From an uncultured Bacilli bacterium (lineage in GTDB: Bacteria > Bacillota_I > Bacilli_A > RF39 > UBA660), in assembly GCA_934119965.1 (NCBI GenBank), contig CAKOTA010000002.1, positions 1 to 64,000 of the forward strand: a stretch of DNA of 64,000 bases, written 5' to 3'. A model generated the notes under the pieces. It was not told the DNA's origin. It saw only the letters and a list, made by a program, of their open reading frames with translations, and ran no database searches. A program made the position numbers and the translations under genes. Below, piece by piece: positions 44,571-52,722 of this stretch; the stretch's first letter is position 1; each line of letters starts with the position of its first letter.

Positions 44571-45152
44571 TTATATATTTGTATTTATATTATTATTTTG
44601 ACTATTTGAATTATTTACATCAACATTTGAATTTTGGTGATTAAAATTATTCATTTGTGATTGAACATCAATATTGTTATATAATCCATTTGGTTGTTCC
44701 ACTGCTTGATCTTCAATCATTCTTTGATTTTTTCCGTTTTTTATACTAAAAATCACAACAATTATACCTACTAAAGTAAATATGAAACCAACTATAGGTA
44801 AAATAATGTTAGAACTATCTGATGTCCAAATGGCATCTTGTGGATTATCCGGATTATATTTTACTGAAACCTCTGTTCCGATACTTTTTGGCATGTTTGA
44901 ATATGAATTTGAAACTTTTTGATAAGTTCTTCCATCAACTACATATTCAACAACAATAGCTTGCAATCCATCATCATCATATCTATAATCGACTACTTTT
45001 GAAGTGGTTTCAACAAAAGTTTCATTCTTCTTATTATAACTTTTAATAGATGAAACAGCAAAACATAAAAGCGCAATACCAACAATAGCGAAAATCAATC
45101 CAAATAAAACTCCTTGCCAAGGTTTCATCGGCTTTTGAACACTTTTATACAT
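44571..45152 (-). CDS. DUF3592 membrane protein
   Basis: A 193-aa protein with two membrane helices (about 15-35 and 115-137) flanking an extracytoplasmic DUF3592 beta domain: TTSKVVDYRYDDDGLQAIV, then VDGRTYQKVSNSYSN and GTEVSVKYNPDNPQDAIW. The tail (150-193) is low-complexity, rich in Asn and Gln. It starts after GGAGGTG and is first in the operon with lemA and DUF2207. A minus-strand TATAAT lies near 45240. Confidence 0.8.
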   Translation of the reverse strand: MYKSVQKPMKPWQGVLFGLIFAIVGIALLCFAVSSIKSYNKKNETFVETTSKVVDYRYDDDGLQAIVVEYVVDGRTYQKVSNSYSNMPKSIGTEVSVKYNPDNPQDAIWTSDSSNIILPIVGFIFTLVGIIVVIFSIKNGKNQRMIEDQAVEQPNGLYNNIDVQSQMNNFNHQNSNVDVNNSNSQNNNINTNI

Positions 45153-45262
45153 ATGACACCTCCTCTCCTAGAAAATAAGGATACTTCTTACAACTAATGA
45201 AATAATATTAGAAAGTTAAAGTTGCATCCTATCATAATGATTATAACACATAATTTCATTTT

Positions 45263-45288
45263 ATTTAACACTTGTATAAAATATTTTT
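45263..45288. repeat. Short repeat shared with the leader of the XRE gene at 41649
   Basis: Twenty-six bases match 41602-41627 at 24 positions. The core is TTAACACTT followed by a TATAAAATATTTTT-like stretch. In both places it lies in a promoter region, upstream of the XRE gene on the plus strand and of the DUF3592 gene on the minus strand. Confidence 0.35.
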
Positions 45289-45374
45289 GATATTTTTACA
45301 CAATTATGTCAAAATATTCATCCTTATTTCTAAAATATTTATTATCTTCATATTCTTTTTAAGAGTTATAAAAA

Positions 45375-45400
45375 AACTTAACATATTTTTCTGTTAAGTT
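45375..45400 (-). terminator. Terminator of the lipoprotein gene
   Basis: A stem AACTTAAC / GTTAAGTT with a 10-base loop is followed by TTTTTATAA on the minus strand. It lies about 130 bases past the lipoprotein stop, after repeat copy 3. Confidence 0.75.
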
Positions 45401-45458
45401 AATAAACAATTCCAATTCCTAAACTTGATATGCATTCATTTTTATTATGTAATGTTAA

Positions 45459-45504
45459 AAATAAAACACATATTTTATCACCTAATAAAATATATGTTTT
45501 ATTT
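45459..45504 (-). repeat. Hairpin repeat, copy 3 (short loop)
   Basis: The same 20-base arms (45459-45478, 45485-45504) surround a 6-base loop. The 15 bases that hold the start codon in copy 1 are missing, deleted between two TTTTAT repeats. It lies in the 3' region of the lipoprotein gene, whose stop codon borders the repeat. Confidence 0.75.
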
Positions 45505-45533
45505 AATCTAATATCATTTTTTTAGAAGTATTA

Positions 45534-46442
45534 TTATTCAAGAACAGCATAAACTGTCATTTCACCATATTTTACATTTGGATTTTCTTTGTATAATCTT
45601 AGTGCTTCTTCTCCAGTTGGTGGTTGTGGAAAAGCGTCTTGATTTTGTAGTGCTACCGCTTGAACTGTCCCTGAGTTTGCACAAGTTAAAAACCACCCAT
45701 TTACAGCTACTACTTCACCTTGTGAAATTGTTGTATTGCTTACTATCCAGTAACAAGTGTCTCTTCTAATATGGTTTACCATATTATTATATTTCCAATT
45801 ATATTCGTCTGTTAAAGTATTAGCAGGCAATTTATTATTAAAGCATTGTTCACATTGTGTATTGTCTTCAATCACTTCATAGTTTTCTTGAATATTATTA
45901 TAATCATTATTATTTTCAACTGGCTTTTCATTCACAGTCAATTTAAATTCTTCTTCTTTTTTATTATTAGAAGAATCTATTGCTACATATTTTAATGTAT
46001 ATTCTCCAGCATTATCAAAATTATAAGTTCCTTCTACGGTTGCTTTTATTTCTTCTTTTGAATTATCACTTACTTTAACATTTTCTAATAAATCTATACT
46101 TGTTCCAACTGTTGTTGATAATTCTTTTTGATATTCTATTGTTGGTGCTTGTGTATCTATAATTTTGATTTTAAATCTATATTCTTTTTCTTTATTTTTA
46201 TCTTTATATTTTAAAATAATTTCTTTTGTTCCTAATGATGAAGTATCAATTATTTCATCTTTATTTATTATTTCTACTTTATTTTTCTTACTAACTAATG
46301 ACGATAATTTTAATTCACTATTTATTTCAAAATTTAAATTATTGTTTAAAATTATATCTACTTTTTGTTCTGACTTATTGTTACCACAACCAGTTACAAT
46401 TAATAGTAACATTATTAAACTTAAAAATCTTACTTTTTTCAT
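45534..46442 (-). CDS. Lipoprotein with Ig-like domains
   Basis: The 302-aa protein starts with a lipoprotein signal ending VTGCG (lipid-modified Cys19). Two bacterial Ig-like beta domains follow (about 35-95, and 95-170 with DTQAPTIEYQKELSTTVG and YTLKYVAIDSSNNKKEEEF, of DUF5011/HYR type). After an acidic Asn-rich linker, a C-terminal unit (200-302) carries CEQCFNNKLPANTL, DTCYWIVSNTTI and GWFLTCANSG. The role is unknown; display on the outer membrane face is likely. The ATG at 46442 has AGGAG 7 bases upstream; the in-frame TTG two codons earlier is less likely. Confidence 0.8.
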   Translation of the reverse strand: MKKVRFLSLIMLLLIVTGCGNNKSEQKVDIILNNNLNFEINSELKLSSLVSKKNKVEIINKDEIIDTSSLGTKEIILKYKDKNKEKEYRFKIKIIDTQAPTIEYQKELSTTVGTSIDLLENVKVSDNSKEEIKATVEGTYNFDNAGEYTLKYVAIDSSNNKKEEEFKLTVNEKPVENNNDYNNIQENYEVIEDNTQCEQCFNNKLPANTLTDEYNWKYNNMVNHIRRDTCYWIVSNTTISQGEVVAVNGWFLTCANSGTVQAVALQNQDAFPQPPTGEEALRLYKENPNVKYGEMTVYAVLE

Positions 46443-46600
46443 ATCCAAACTCCTAACTGTAATTAAAAAAGAAACACAAAATAACTATGTTCCGATAATA
46501 TTATTAAGTAAATTGTACTATCAGATTACAACTTTACCATCGACAATATTATTGTATCATTATACAAAATATGTGTCAATTAATTTATACAAATCGAAAA

Positions 46601-46626
46601 AACATATATTACTTAGAATATATGTT
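46601..46626 (-). terminator. Terminator of the 51-aa gene
   Basis: A 10-bp stem (AACATATATT / AATATATGTT) with a 6-base loop, followed by TTTTTC on the minus strand, lies about 30 bases after the stop at 46654. Confidence 0.7.
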
Positions 46627-46653
46627 TAAATTTTTTGTTTTTAGTCATAATAA

Positions 46654-46809
46654 CTATGAACAAAATTTAGTATATTGTTCTAATAACAATTCATCATATT
46701 TTTTTAATATTTCTTTTTCCATTTTTGTAGAAAATATTTTTTTCTTCATAACTTCATTTCTTAATTTGTTTCTTTTTTCTTCTAAAATTTCTATTATTGC
46801 ACTATTCAT
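46654..46809 (-). CDS. Small 51-aa helical protein, possibly Spo0E-like
   Basis: The protein runs from ATG to TAG with GGGTGG about 5 bases upstream. It is almost wholly charged helix: AIIEILEEKRNKLRNEVMKK, then STKMEKEILKKYDELLLEQY. The two-helix plan, with a basic first helix and a K-x-YDELL-x-x-Y second helix, resembles the Spo0E-like phosphatase family, whose signature SQxLDxLI-x-Y is only partly matched. It diverges from the XRE gene at 46897, with a perfect palindrome between them, and is closed by its own terminator. Confidence 0.6.
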   Translation of the reverse strand: MNSAIIEILEEKRNKLRNEVMKKKIFSTKMEKEILKKYDELLLEQYTKFCS

Positions 46810-46832
46810 CCAACCACCCATACTTATTATAC

Positions 46833-46846
46833 TGGTTAATTAACCA
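46833..46846. promoter_or_regulatory. Perfect 14-bp palindrome, candidate operator
   Basis: TGGTTAATTAACCA lies between the divergent 51-aa gene and the XRE gene. It is a plausible operator for that regulator. Confidence 0.45.
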
Positions 46847-46896
46847 ATAGTCAATAGATAATCATAATGCTAGAATAAATATATAGGAGGTAAGTT

Positions 46897-47136
46897 ATGA
46901 GTAAAGTTTATAAAGTTAAATTAGAAAATGGCTATTTCCTATTTAAATTGGATGATGTATTAGAGAAAAAACAAATTAGTAAAAATAAACTAATGCGTGA
47001 TACTAATACTGATTTCAAGGTTATCAAAAGATTAAGTACTGGAGAATGCACAAGAATGGATATTTTTATAATAGCAAGACTATGTGATTATCTTAATTGT
47101 GAAATGACAGATATTGTTGAATATATAAAAGAATAG
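46897..47136 (+). CDS. Small XRE/YozG-like regulator
   Basis: A 79-aa protein with a Cro/C1-type helix-turn-helix: KLDDVLEKKQISKNKLMRD, then TDFKVIKRLSTGE and IFIIARLCDYLNCEMTDIVEY. It belongs to the short YozG-like group that has only the DNA-binding domain. AGGAGGT precedes the ATG. The perfect palindrome 50-64 bases upstream suggests control of its own gene and of the divergent 51-aa gene. A hairpin overlaps its end and that of the next gene. Confidence 0.85.
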   Translation: MSKVYKVKLENGYFLFKLDDVLEKKQISKNKLMRDTNTDFKVIKRLSTGECTRMDIFIIARLCDYLNCEMTDIVEYIKE

Positions 47137-47156
47137 ACACAAATGTGTCTATTTTT
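47135..47156. terminator. Bidirectional terminator
   Basis: A stem AGACAC / GTGTCT with loop AAAT is followed by ATTTTT on the plus strand. It spans the stop codons of the XRE gene and the convergent methyltransferase gene. Confidence 0.75.
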
Positions 47157-48012
47157 CGTATCTTGTAACTATTCCACATGGTAATATTAAATTTGAATTT
47201 TTTATTGGTAATCCAATTTCATCTGAATAAATTTTTCCTGGGTATTTTTTACCTAGTGTTAATTTTAATACATTATTCATTACTTCCATTGATAATCCTG
47301 TAGTATATGAATTTATAATAAAGAATAAAGGATCATCTGATAGTATTTCCATACATAGTTCTACTAAATTAAATAAATCTTTTTCTATATCCCAAACTTC
47401 ACCATTAGATCCTCTTCCGTAACTTGGAGGATCCATTATTATAGCATCATATTTATTTCCGCGTCTAATTTCTCTCTTAACAAATTTTACGACATCATCA
47501 ACTAAATATCTAATTGGTTTATCTTCTAGGCCGGATGAAACAACATTTTCCTTAGCCCAATCAACCATTCCTTTTGATGAATCAACATGTACTACACTTG
47601 CTCCAGCTGATAAACAAGCAACACTTGCACCACCAGTATAAGCAAATAGATTAAGTACTTTTATTTCCCTATTAGATTCTTTAATTTTATTTATCATAAA
47701 ATCCCAGTTAGCAGCTTGTTCTGGAAATAGGCCTGTATGCTTAAAACCCATTTGTTTTATATTAAATACTAAATTTTTGTATTTTACTTGCCACCTGTCT
47801 GGCGTTCTTTTTAGGTTTTCCCAATAGCCTCCACCTTTATTACTTCTGTGATAATGTGCATTAATATTTTTATATTTTTCTAATAAATTTCCGTTATTCC
47901 ATATAATTTGTGGATCTGGTCTAAGTAGTATAATGTCATTCCATCTTTCTAGTTTTTCACCATTAGATGTATCTAATATTTCATAATTTTTCCATTCATT
48001 ACTTATTATCAT
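47149..48012 (-). CDS. RlmI/RlmK-like SAM-dependent methyltransferase
   Basis: A 287-aa class I methyltransferase. The SAM-binding motif I is VLNLFAYTGGASVACLSAG (about 118-136), the acidic motif is VVHVDSS, and the catalytic-type motif is AIIMDPPSYGRG (about 190-201). The N-terminus (about 1-60) is a short beta region. The family methylates 23S rRNA cytosine or guanine; the exact base is not shown. It is alone between a bidirectional terminator and yjdF. Confidence 0.82.
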   Translation of the reverse strand: MIISNEWKNYEILDTSNGEKLERWNDIILLRPDPQIIWNNGNLLEKYKNINAHYHRSNKGGGYWENLKRTPDRWQVKYKNLVFNIKQMGFKHTGLFPEQAANWDFMINKIKESNREIKVLNLFAYTGGASVACLSAGASVVHVDSSKGMVDWAKENVVSSGLEDKPIRYLVDDVVKFVKREIRRGNKYDAIIMDPPSYGRGSNGEVWDIEKDLFNLVELCMEILSDDPLFFIINSYTTGLSMEVMNNVLKLTLGKKYPGKIYSDEIGLPIKNSNLILPCGIVTRYEK

Positions 48013-48078
48013 AAAATCACCTATTCAATTATAACATATTTAGATAGATTTAAAAACTGGATAAACGAATTATAATTT

Positions 48079-48482
48079 CTATCTTCCTTTATGTTTTTCT
48101 AATTTTTTCTTTTGTTTAATTTCAAATTTTTTCTTTTCTGCTTGTTCCCTCTTTATTTTATAATTTTCTTTATTATCTTGTTTAATCAATTCATGTTGTT
48201 GCTTTAAAGCTTGTTGAGATTTCGTTCCAACTGATTTTTTTATCTGATTTTTAACAATTCTTTGCAATCTTTTAGGGTTAATTTTACTATAGTTTTTACT
48301 GGAGGACTGAATTTCAAAAATCTATAATTGTTCAAGATAAAATTATGGATTTCTATATCTTTAGGCTCTGAACCAAAAGTAAATTTAGCAACTTCAAGTT
48401 TATTATTAACTATTTTTTCAAATATACCAACCCAAAAAGTACCATCAAATAAGACAGTTAATTTTATTTGTACCTTATTCAT
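48079..48482 (-). pseudogene. yjdF: YjdF-family (DUF2992) gene split by a -1 frameshift
   Basis: The first 56 codons (QIKLTVLFDGTFWVGIFEKI, then KFTFGSEPKDIEIHNFIL and FLKFSPPVKTIVK) are the N-terminal half of YjdF. They are followed out of frame by the basic C-terminal half (RLQRIVKNQIKKSVGTKSQQ to KKKLEKHKGR). Restoring one A in the run AAAA near 48288 rejoins them as KTIVKINPKRLQ, giving about 135 aa, the family length. GGAGG precedes the ATG. No yjdF riboswitch fits in the 100 bases upstream. It may be a recent inactivation, a sequencing slip in the A-run, or slippage during expression. Confidence 0.8.
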
Positions 48483-48583
48483 TTAATTTACCTCCTACAT
48501 ATATTTAGATAAGAAAATTAAGATGATGGACATTAACAATTAATTTTGTATTCCTATTATACTACAAATTATTTTAAGAAAAA

Positions 48584-48605
48584 AGCCAAGTTGTAAAACT
48601 TGACT
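48584..48605 (-). terminator. Terminator of the rplM-rpsI operon
   Basis: A stem AGTCAAGT / ACTTGGCT (one wobble), followed by TTTTTTC on the minus strand, lies 12 bases after the rpsI stop. Confidence 0.88.
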
Positions 48606-48617
48606 TTGATATGCAAA

Positions 48618-49034
48618 TTATCTTTTTGAGAATTGTGGTGCTCTACGAGCTGCTTTAAGACCTGGTTTTTTACGTTCTTTAACTCTTGAGTCTCTTGTAA
48701 TAAATCCAGCTCTTTTTAAAGTTTTTCTGTAACTATCTTCTGATTCTTCATTACCAGCATCGTATTGTAATAAAGCTCTTGTAATTCCTAGACGGATAGC
48801 ACCAGCTTGACCAGTGAATCCTCCACCATTTACTTTAGCTTCGATATCAAATGTTTCAGCATTATTAGTTGCTACTAGAGGTTGCATTAAATCCATAACA
48901 TTAGTTTCATATGGGAAAAATTCTCTAACATCTTTTCCATTAACTGTTATTTTACCTTTACCTGGAACCATCTTAATTTGTGCTACAGATGATTTTCTTC
49001 TACCAGTTCCAATAAATATTCTTTTATCAGCCAT
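48618..49034 (-). CDS. rpsI: 30S ribosomal protein S9
   Basis: The 138-aa protein starts IFIGTGRRKSSVAQIKM and ends with the basic tail KPGLKAARRAPQFSKR, which reaches the P-site tRNA. A loop insertion (EESEDSYRKTLK) keeps it a little longer than the usual 130. AGGAGG precedes the ATG. It follows rplM by 12 bases, the conserved order. Confidence 0.97.
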   Translation of the reverse strand: MADKRIFIGTGRRKSSVAQIKMVPGKGKITVNGKDVREFFPYETNVMDLMQPLVATNNAETFDIEAKVNGGGFTGQAGAIRLGITRALLQYDAGNEESEDSYRKTLKRAGFITRDSRVKERKKPGLKAARRAPQFSKR

Positions 49035-49046
49035 TTAAAAAACCTC

Positions 49047-49481
49047 CTATTTCATTTTTAACTCAACTGGTTGTTGAGCTGCATGTGGATGTGATCCTTC
49101 TGCGTAAACAAATAATTTTTTATACATTTGACGTCCTAGTCTTCCTTTTGGAAGCATACCTTTAATAGCTCTTTCCATCATTTCTACTGGATAGCTTTCT
49201 TTCATAACACGAGCTGTTCTTTCTCTTAATCCTCCAGTGTAACCACTGTGATTGTAATAAATTTTATCTTCTAATTTATTACCAGTTAAGTTAACTTTTG
49301 AAGCATTAATGATAATTACATTGTCTCCACAATCGATATGTGGTGTGAAAGTTGGTTTATGTTTTCCTCTTAAGATATGTGCAGCTTTAGTAGCAACACG
49401 ACCTAAGTTTTGACCTTCAGCATCAATTACATACCAATTACGAACTAATTCTTCTTTTTTTTGCATATATGAATTTTTCAT
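49047..49481 (-). CDS. rplM: 50S ribosomal protein L13
   Basis: The 144-aa protein has the family landmarks WYVIDAEGQNLGRVATKAA, GDNVIIINASKVNLTGNK, MLPKGRLGRQMYKKL and HPHAAQQPVEL. The start at 49481 fits the family; AGAAAGGG lies 8 bases upstream. The 27 extra in-frame codons before it include a small hairpin (CCCAAA...TTTGGG-like) that could be an L13-type leader, but I see too little structure to call it. Confidence 0.97.
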   Translation of the reverse strand: MKNSYMQKKEELVRNWYVIDAEGQNLGRVATKAAHILRGKHKPTFTPHIDCGDNVIIINASKVNLTGNKLEDKIYYNHSGYTGGLRERTARVMKESYPVEMMERAIKGMLPKGRLGRQMYKKLFVYAEGSHPHAAQQPVELKMK

Positions 49482-49626
49482 AAATATTTCCCTTTCTAAT
49501 ATAAATTGTTTGAAATGAGTGTTCCCAATACCCATTTCTTTGGGATATATAAAATGTACCAATTATGATTGTACTAAAAAAAGGTTAAAAAGTCAATAAA
49601 TTTCCTTTATAAATAAAGAGTTTTTA

Positions 49627-50355
49627 TTAATATTTTACATTTTTTAAGTATAAGCCTTCTGGAGGTGCAGTTATACCTGCTTTTTCTCTATTTTCAGATA
49701 ATAATATTTCTTTCACTTGATCAATTTCTTTTTTATCAGATCCTACTTCAATTAATGTACCTACTAGATTTCTAACCATATATCTTAAAAAACCATTGCC
49801 TATAAATTTTATTTCTAAAATATTATTTTTTAATTCAAATTTAATGTTATATATAGTTCTAACATAGTCTTTTTCTTTGATATCTGTTTTGGTGAATGAT
49901 TTAAAATTATGAGTACCTATTAATATTTTAGAAGCTTTTTTCATTTTTTTAACATCTAATTTTTTATTATATTGATAGATATAATTTCTATCAAATACAT
50001 TATATTCACCTATATTAATTTTATAAATATATTCTTTTTTTATGACATTAAATCTTGCGTGAAAATCGTCTGGTACCTTTTCTATTTTTTTAATATATAT
50101 ATCATCATTAATTAGTTTATTAAGTGAATGTTTTAGTTTATTAATATCTATTTCTGAATCACTATCAAAATGTGCTTTAGCATTTATTCCGTGCACTTTA
50201 GCGTCTGTTCTGCCACTAGAACTAATTGTAGTTTTTTTGTTTAATATTTTTGATAAATTATCTTCAATGTTATCTTGAATTGTATTTTTATTTACTTGTT
50301 TTTGATAACCATTATAATTCGTTCCATCATAGGAAAATGTCATTAAGTAACGCAT
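49627..50355 (-). CDS. truA: tRNA pseudouridine synthase A
   Basis: The 242-aa enzyme makes pseudouridine at positions 38-40 of tRNA anticodon arms. The catalytic Asp lies in SSGRTDAKVHG. FHARFNVIKKEYIYKIN and IKFIGNGFLRYMVRNLVGTL are typical. GGAGG lies 5 bases before the ATG at 50355. The start overlaps the end of ecfT by 29 bases, so the genes are coupled. Confidence 0.93.
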   Translation of the reverse strand: MRYLMTFSYDGTNYNGYQKQVNKNTIQDNIEDNLSKILNKKTTISSSGRTDAKVHGINAKAHFDSDSEIDINKLKHSLNKLINDDIYIKKIEKVPDDFHARFNVIKKEYIYKINIGEYNVFDRNYIYQYNKKLDVKKMKKASKILIGTHNFKSFTKTDIKEKDYVRTIYNIKFELKNNILEIKFIGNGFLRYMVRNLVGTLIEVGSDKKEIDQVKEILLSENREKAGITAPPEGLYLKNVKY

Positions 50356-51061
50356 ATCTACCTCCAAATACAACTATGTAAATTATTAATATTATCCAAT
50401 CTCTTAGATTCCAATTATAAGTATCTATTTTAATATTATAATCATATAATTTCAATTCTAGTTCATCGGCTAACATATCAGCTTTCCTAATTAGTAAACT
50501 GAATGTTGGGATTATTATTGCTTTTAATACTAATATTTTATTTTTTTTTATTCCTTTACTTATTAATCCTTTTATTACTGTATTAAATTCTTCTATCACT
50601 ATTGGTATAAATTTTATTGATAGTGTTAAAACAAATATAATTTTTTTGGTGTTTATTTTTAATATTTTTAATGGCAGTAATAATTTATCTAGACTATATA
50701 TTAATTCATTTGTTGATGTTGAGATTGTTATTAATGAACTATATATAAATATTTCTATTATTTTTAGAATATTTGTTATGTTTAATATCATATCTACTTT
50801 ACATAATAAATTAATAATAAATACAGGTATTAATAAATATAATAATCCTTTCATTGATTTTAAATATTTATTTATTTTAATTTTTGATAATAATATTAAT
50901 AAAACTAAATATATAATAAGTAAAATATGTTCTATTATATTATTTGAGGTTATTGATATTATTGTAAAAATAATTAAAGTTAATAGTTTATTTAATGGAT
51001 TAATTTTTTGAATGATTGAGTTTGTATCTATGTATCTAAATATTTGAATGTTATTTAACAT
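50327..51061 (-). CDS. ecfT: ECF transporter transmembrane subunit EcfT
   Basis: A 244-aa membrane protein with five or six helices that joins the two EcfA ATPases to vitamin-binding S subunits. It begins FRYIDTNSIIQKINPLNKLL. The coupling region RKADMLADELELKLYDYN corresponds to the usual R-A-x-x-L-x-x-A-x-E-x-R-G segment but with KLY in place of ARG. No S subunit gene lies in the window, so it serves as a group II module for several vitamins. It overlaps ecfA2 by 11 bases. Confidence 0.88.
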   Translation of the reverse strand: MLNNIQIFRYIDTNSIIQKINPLNKLLTLIIFTIISITSNNIIEHILLIIYLVLLILLSKIKINKYLKSMKGLLYLLIPVFIINLLCKVDMILNITNILKIIEIFIYSSLITISTSTNELIYSLDKLLLPLKILKINTKKIIFVLTLSIKFIPIVIEEFNTVIKGLISKGIKKNKILVLKAIIIPTFSLLIRKADMLADELELKLYDYNIKIDTYNWNLRDWIILIIYIVVFGGRYALLNDIFL

Positions 51062-51854
51062 ATCTATAAATATCCTTTATTAAATCATTTATATCATCTC
51101 TATATCCTATTTTTATCTTTTTTATTTTAAGAACTTTGTTAGAAAATGAAATTAAATTAGGAACTTTTATCTTTATTTTATTTAGTTTTTCTTCTTGTTT
51201 AAATATTGTATATTTATCGCCTTCCATAATTATTTTTTTATTATCAAGAACGTATATATAATCTGCTATTTTGTGAATAAAATTCATATCGTGAGAGGCA
51301 ATTATTATTGTCTTATTATATCTATTTTTAAGCATTCTTATTAATTTAATCATTTCATTTTTATCTTTATCATCTAATCCAATTGTTGGTTCATCTAATA
51401 ATATTATTTTAGGATTTAAAATTAATACTGAGGCTAAGGCTAATTTTCTTTTTTCACCACTAGATAAATTAAAAGGATTTTTATTTAAATAGTCTTCATT
51501 TAAATTTACCATTTCTAAAACATCATAGATTCTTTTATTTATATCTTTTTTATAATCACTTAATTTTAATATAACTTCTAGTTCTTTTTTTACTGTTTGA
51601 TTAAAAAATTGTTCTTCTGGAAATTGAAACAAAAATCCAATTTTGTTTACATCTTCAATTATTATTTCACCTTTTGTAGGTACAATAATATTATCGATTA
51701 GTTCTAATAGGGTAGTTTTACCACTTCCGCTTTTTCCAATAATTGAAGTTATTTTTCCAGCTTCAAATTTCATATTTATATTTTTTAATACTTCTTTTTT
51801 TTCATAATTTATTTTTTCATAAGTAAAATCCACATTTTTTAATTCTATTTCCAT
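51051..51854 (-). CDS. ecfA2: ECF transporter ATPase EcfA2
   Basis: A 267-aa ABC ATPase: Walker A IIGKSGSGKTTLLEL, Q-loop FLFQFPEEQFFNQTV, signature NLSSGEKRKLALASVL, Walker B IILLDEPTIGLD and switch His in IIASHDMNF. The Q-loop with FPEEQ is typical of cobalt/vitamin ECF ATPases. It overlaps ecfA1 by 10 bases and ecfT by 11, forming one tightly coupled operon. Confidence 0.93.
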   Translation of the reverse strand: MEIELKNVDFTYEKINYEKKEVLKNINMKFEAGKITSIIGKSGSGKTTLLELIDNIIVPTKGEIIIEDVNKIGFLFQFPEEQFFNQTVKKELEVILKLSDYKKDINKRIYDVLEMVNLNEDYLNKNPFNLSSGEKRKLALASVLILNPKIILLDEPTIGLDDKDKNEMIKLIRMLKNRYNKTIIIASHDMNFIHKIADYIYVLDNKKIIMEGDKYTIFKQEEKLNKIKIKVPNLISFSNKVLKIKKIKIGYRDDINDLIKDIYRYVK

Positions 51855-52630
51855 AATTTATTCACCATCTTATTAATGTCTAATATTATTTCATCTAGTA
51901 AATTATAATATTTCAATTTGATTGATAGGGATGCCATAAATGGTAATTCTAGGTTATTTTCTTTAAATATTTTTTCGTTCTCAAAGGCTTTATTTGTTTT
52001 TGAATCTAATACTATGTTTTTATTTCCTAGCATTACTATTCTTTTACCATATAAAAGATCATCCATATCATTCGTAGTACATATTATTGTTGTTTTATTT
52101 TCTCTATTTATTTTTTTTAAATATTTATATACTTTTTCTTTTGTTATTCCATCTAACATAGATGTACATTCATCCAGTATTATTATTTTAGGGGTTCCTA
52201 AAAGTGCAGCGGCTATTTTTACTAATTCTTTTTCTCCACCGCTTAATGAGTTTGGTTCACAATCTAAAATATTTTCTATTTCTAGGTATTTTGCTATTTT
52301 GTTTATTTGCTCATTTATTTCTTCTTTTGGTGTATTTAGATTTTTTAGTTTTATTTCTAATTCTTCTCTTACTGTATCTGTTATAAAAATAGTGTTTAAT
52401 CCTTCAAATGATACATTCATTATTTTTTTTATTTCATTTATTTCAGCATTATCTACTTTTATATCAAAGTTTTCCTTTATTAAACCTGATAGTATTTTGA
52501 CTAATGTTGTTTTGCCACTTCCGCTTTTTCCTATTATAAAAACAAATTCACCATTTTTAATTTCTAGATTTAAATCACTAAATATTATCTTATTTTTATA
52601 TGAAAAATTTAAGTTTTTAATTGTTATCAT
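51845..52630 (-). CDS. ecfA1: ECF transporter ATPase EcfA1
   Basis: A 261-aa ABC ATPase: Walker A IIGKSGSGKTTLVKIL, signature NSLSGGEKELVKIAA and Walker B IIILDECTSMLD. In the place of the usual switch His stands CTTNDMDD, with no His after the D-loop. Such a loss of the catalytic switch, if real, would leave EcfA2 as the main hydrolytic site. The start at 52630 has GGGTGG about 5 bases upstream. In most Bacillota it follows rplQ directly; here two unrelated genes intervene. Confidence 0.9.
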   Translation of the reverse strand: MITIKNLNFSYKNKIIFSDLNLEIKNGEFVFIIGKSGSGKTTLVKILSGLIKENFDIKVDNAEINEIKKIMNVSFEGLNTIFITDTVREELEIKLKNLNTPKEEINEQINKIAKYLEIENILDCEPNSLSGGEKELVKIAAALLGTPKIIILDECTSMLDGITKEKVYKYLKKINRENKTTIICTTNDMDDLLYGKRIVMLGNKNIVLDSKTNKAFENEKIFKENNLELPFMASLSIKLKYYNLLDEIILDINKMVNKLWK

Positions 52631-52698
52631 TTTAACCACCCGCTAATACTATCTATTATAATATAATTAATCTTATTTTACAATTTTTTTAAGAAAAA

Positions 52699-52722
52699 AG
52701 TAGTAAAAACTATTTTACTACT
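52699..52722 (-). terminator. Terminator of the prepilin gene
   Basis: A 9-bp stem (AGTAGTAAA / TTTACTACT), followed by TTTTTTC on the minus strand, overlaps the stop codon at 52710. The ecf operon downstream therefore needs its own promoter. Confidence 0.85.

Noticed and set aside
48240..48300. Programmed -1 frameshifting in yjdF
   Set aside because: There is no slippery heptamer of the X-XXY-YYZ kind with a following structure, and the family is not known to use it; a simple indel is likelier.
48483..48560. yjdF riboswitch upstream of yjdF
   Set aside because: Only about 100 bases separate the gene from the rpsI terminator, and I see no matching multi-stem structure.
51918..52646. 242-aa plus-strand frame over ecfA1
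   Set aside because: It mirrors the coding strand of the ATPase gene; its hydrophobic content comes from the antisense of charged codons.
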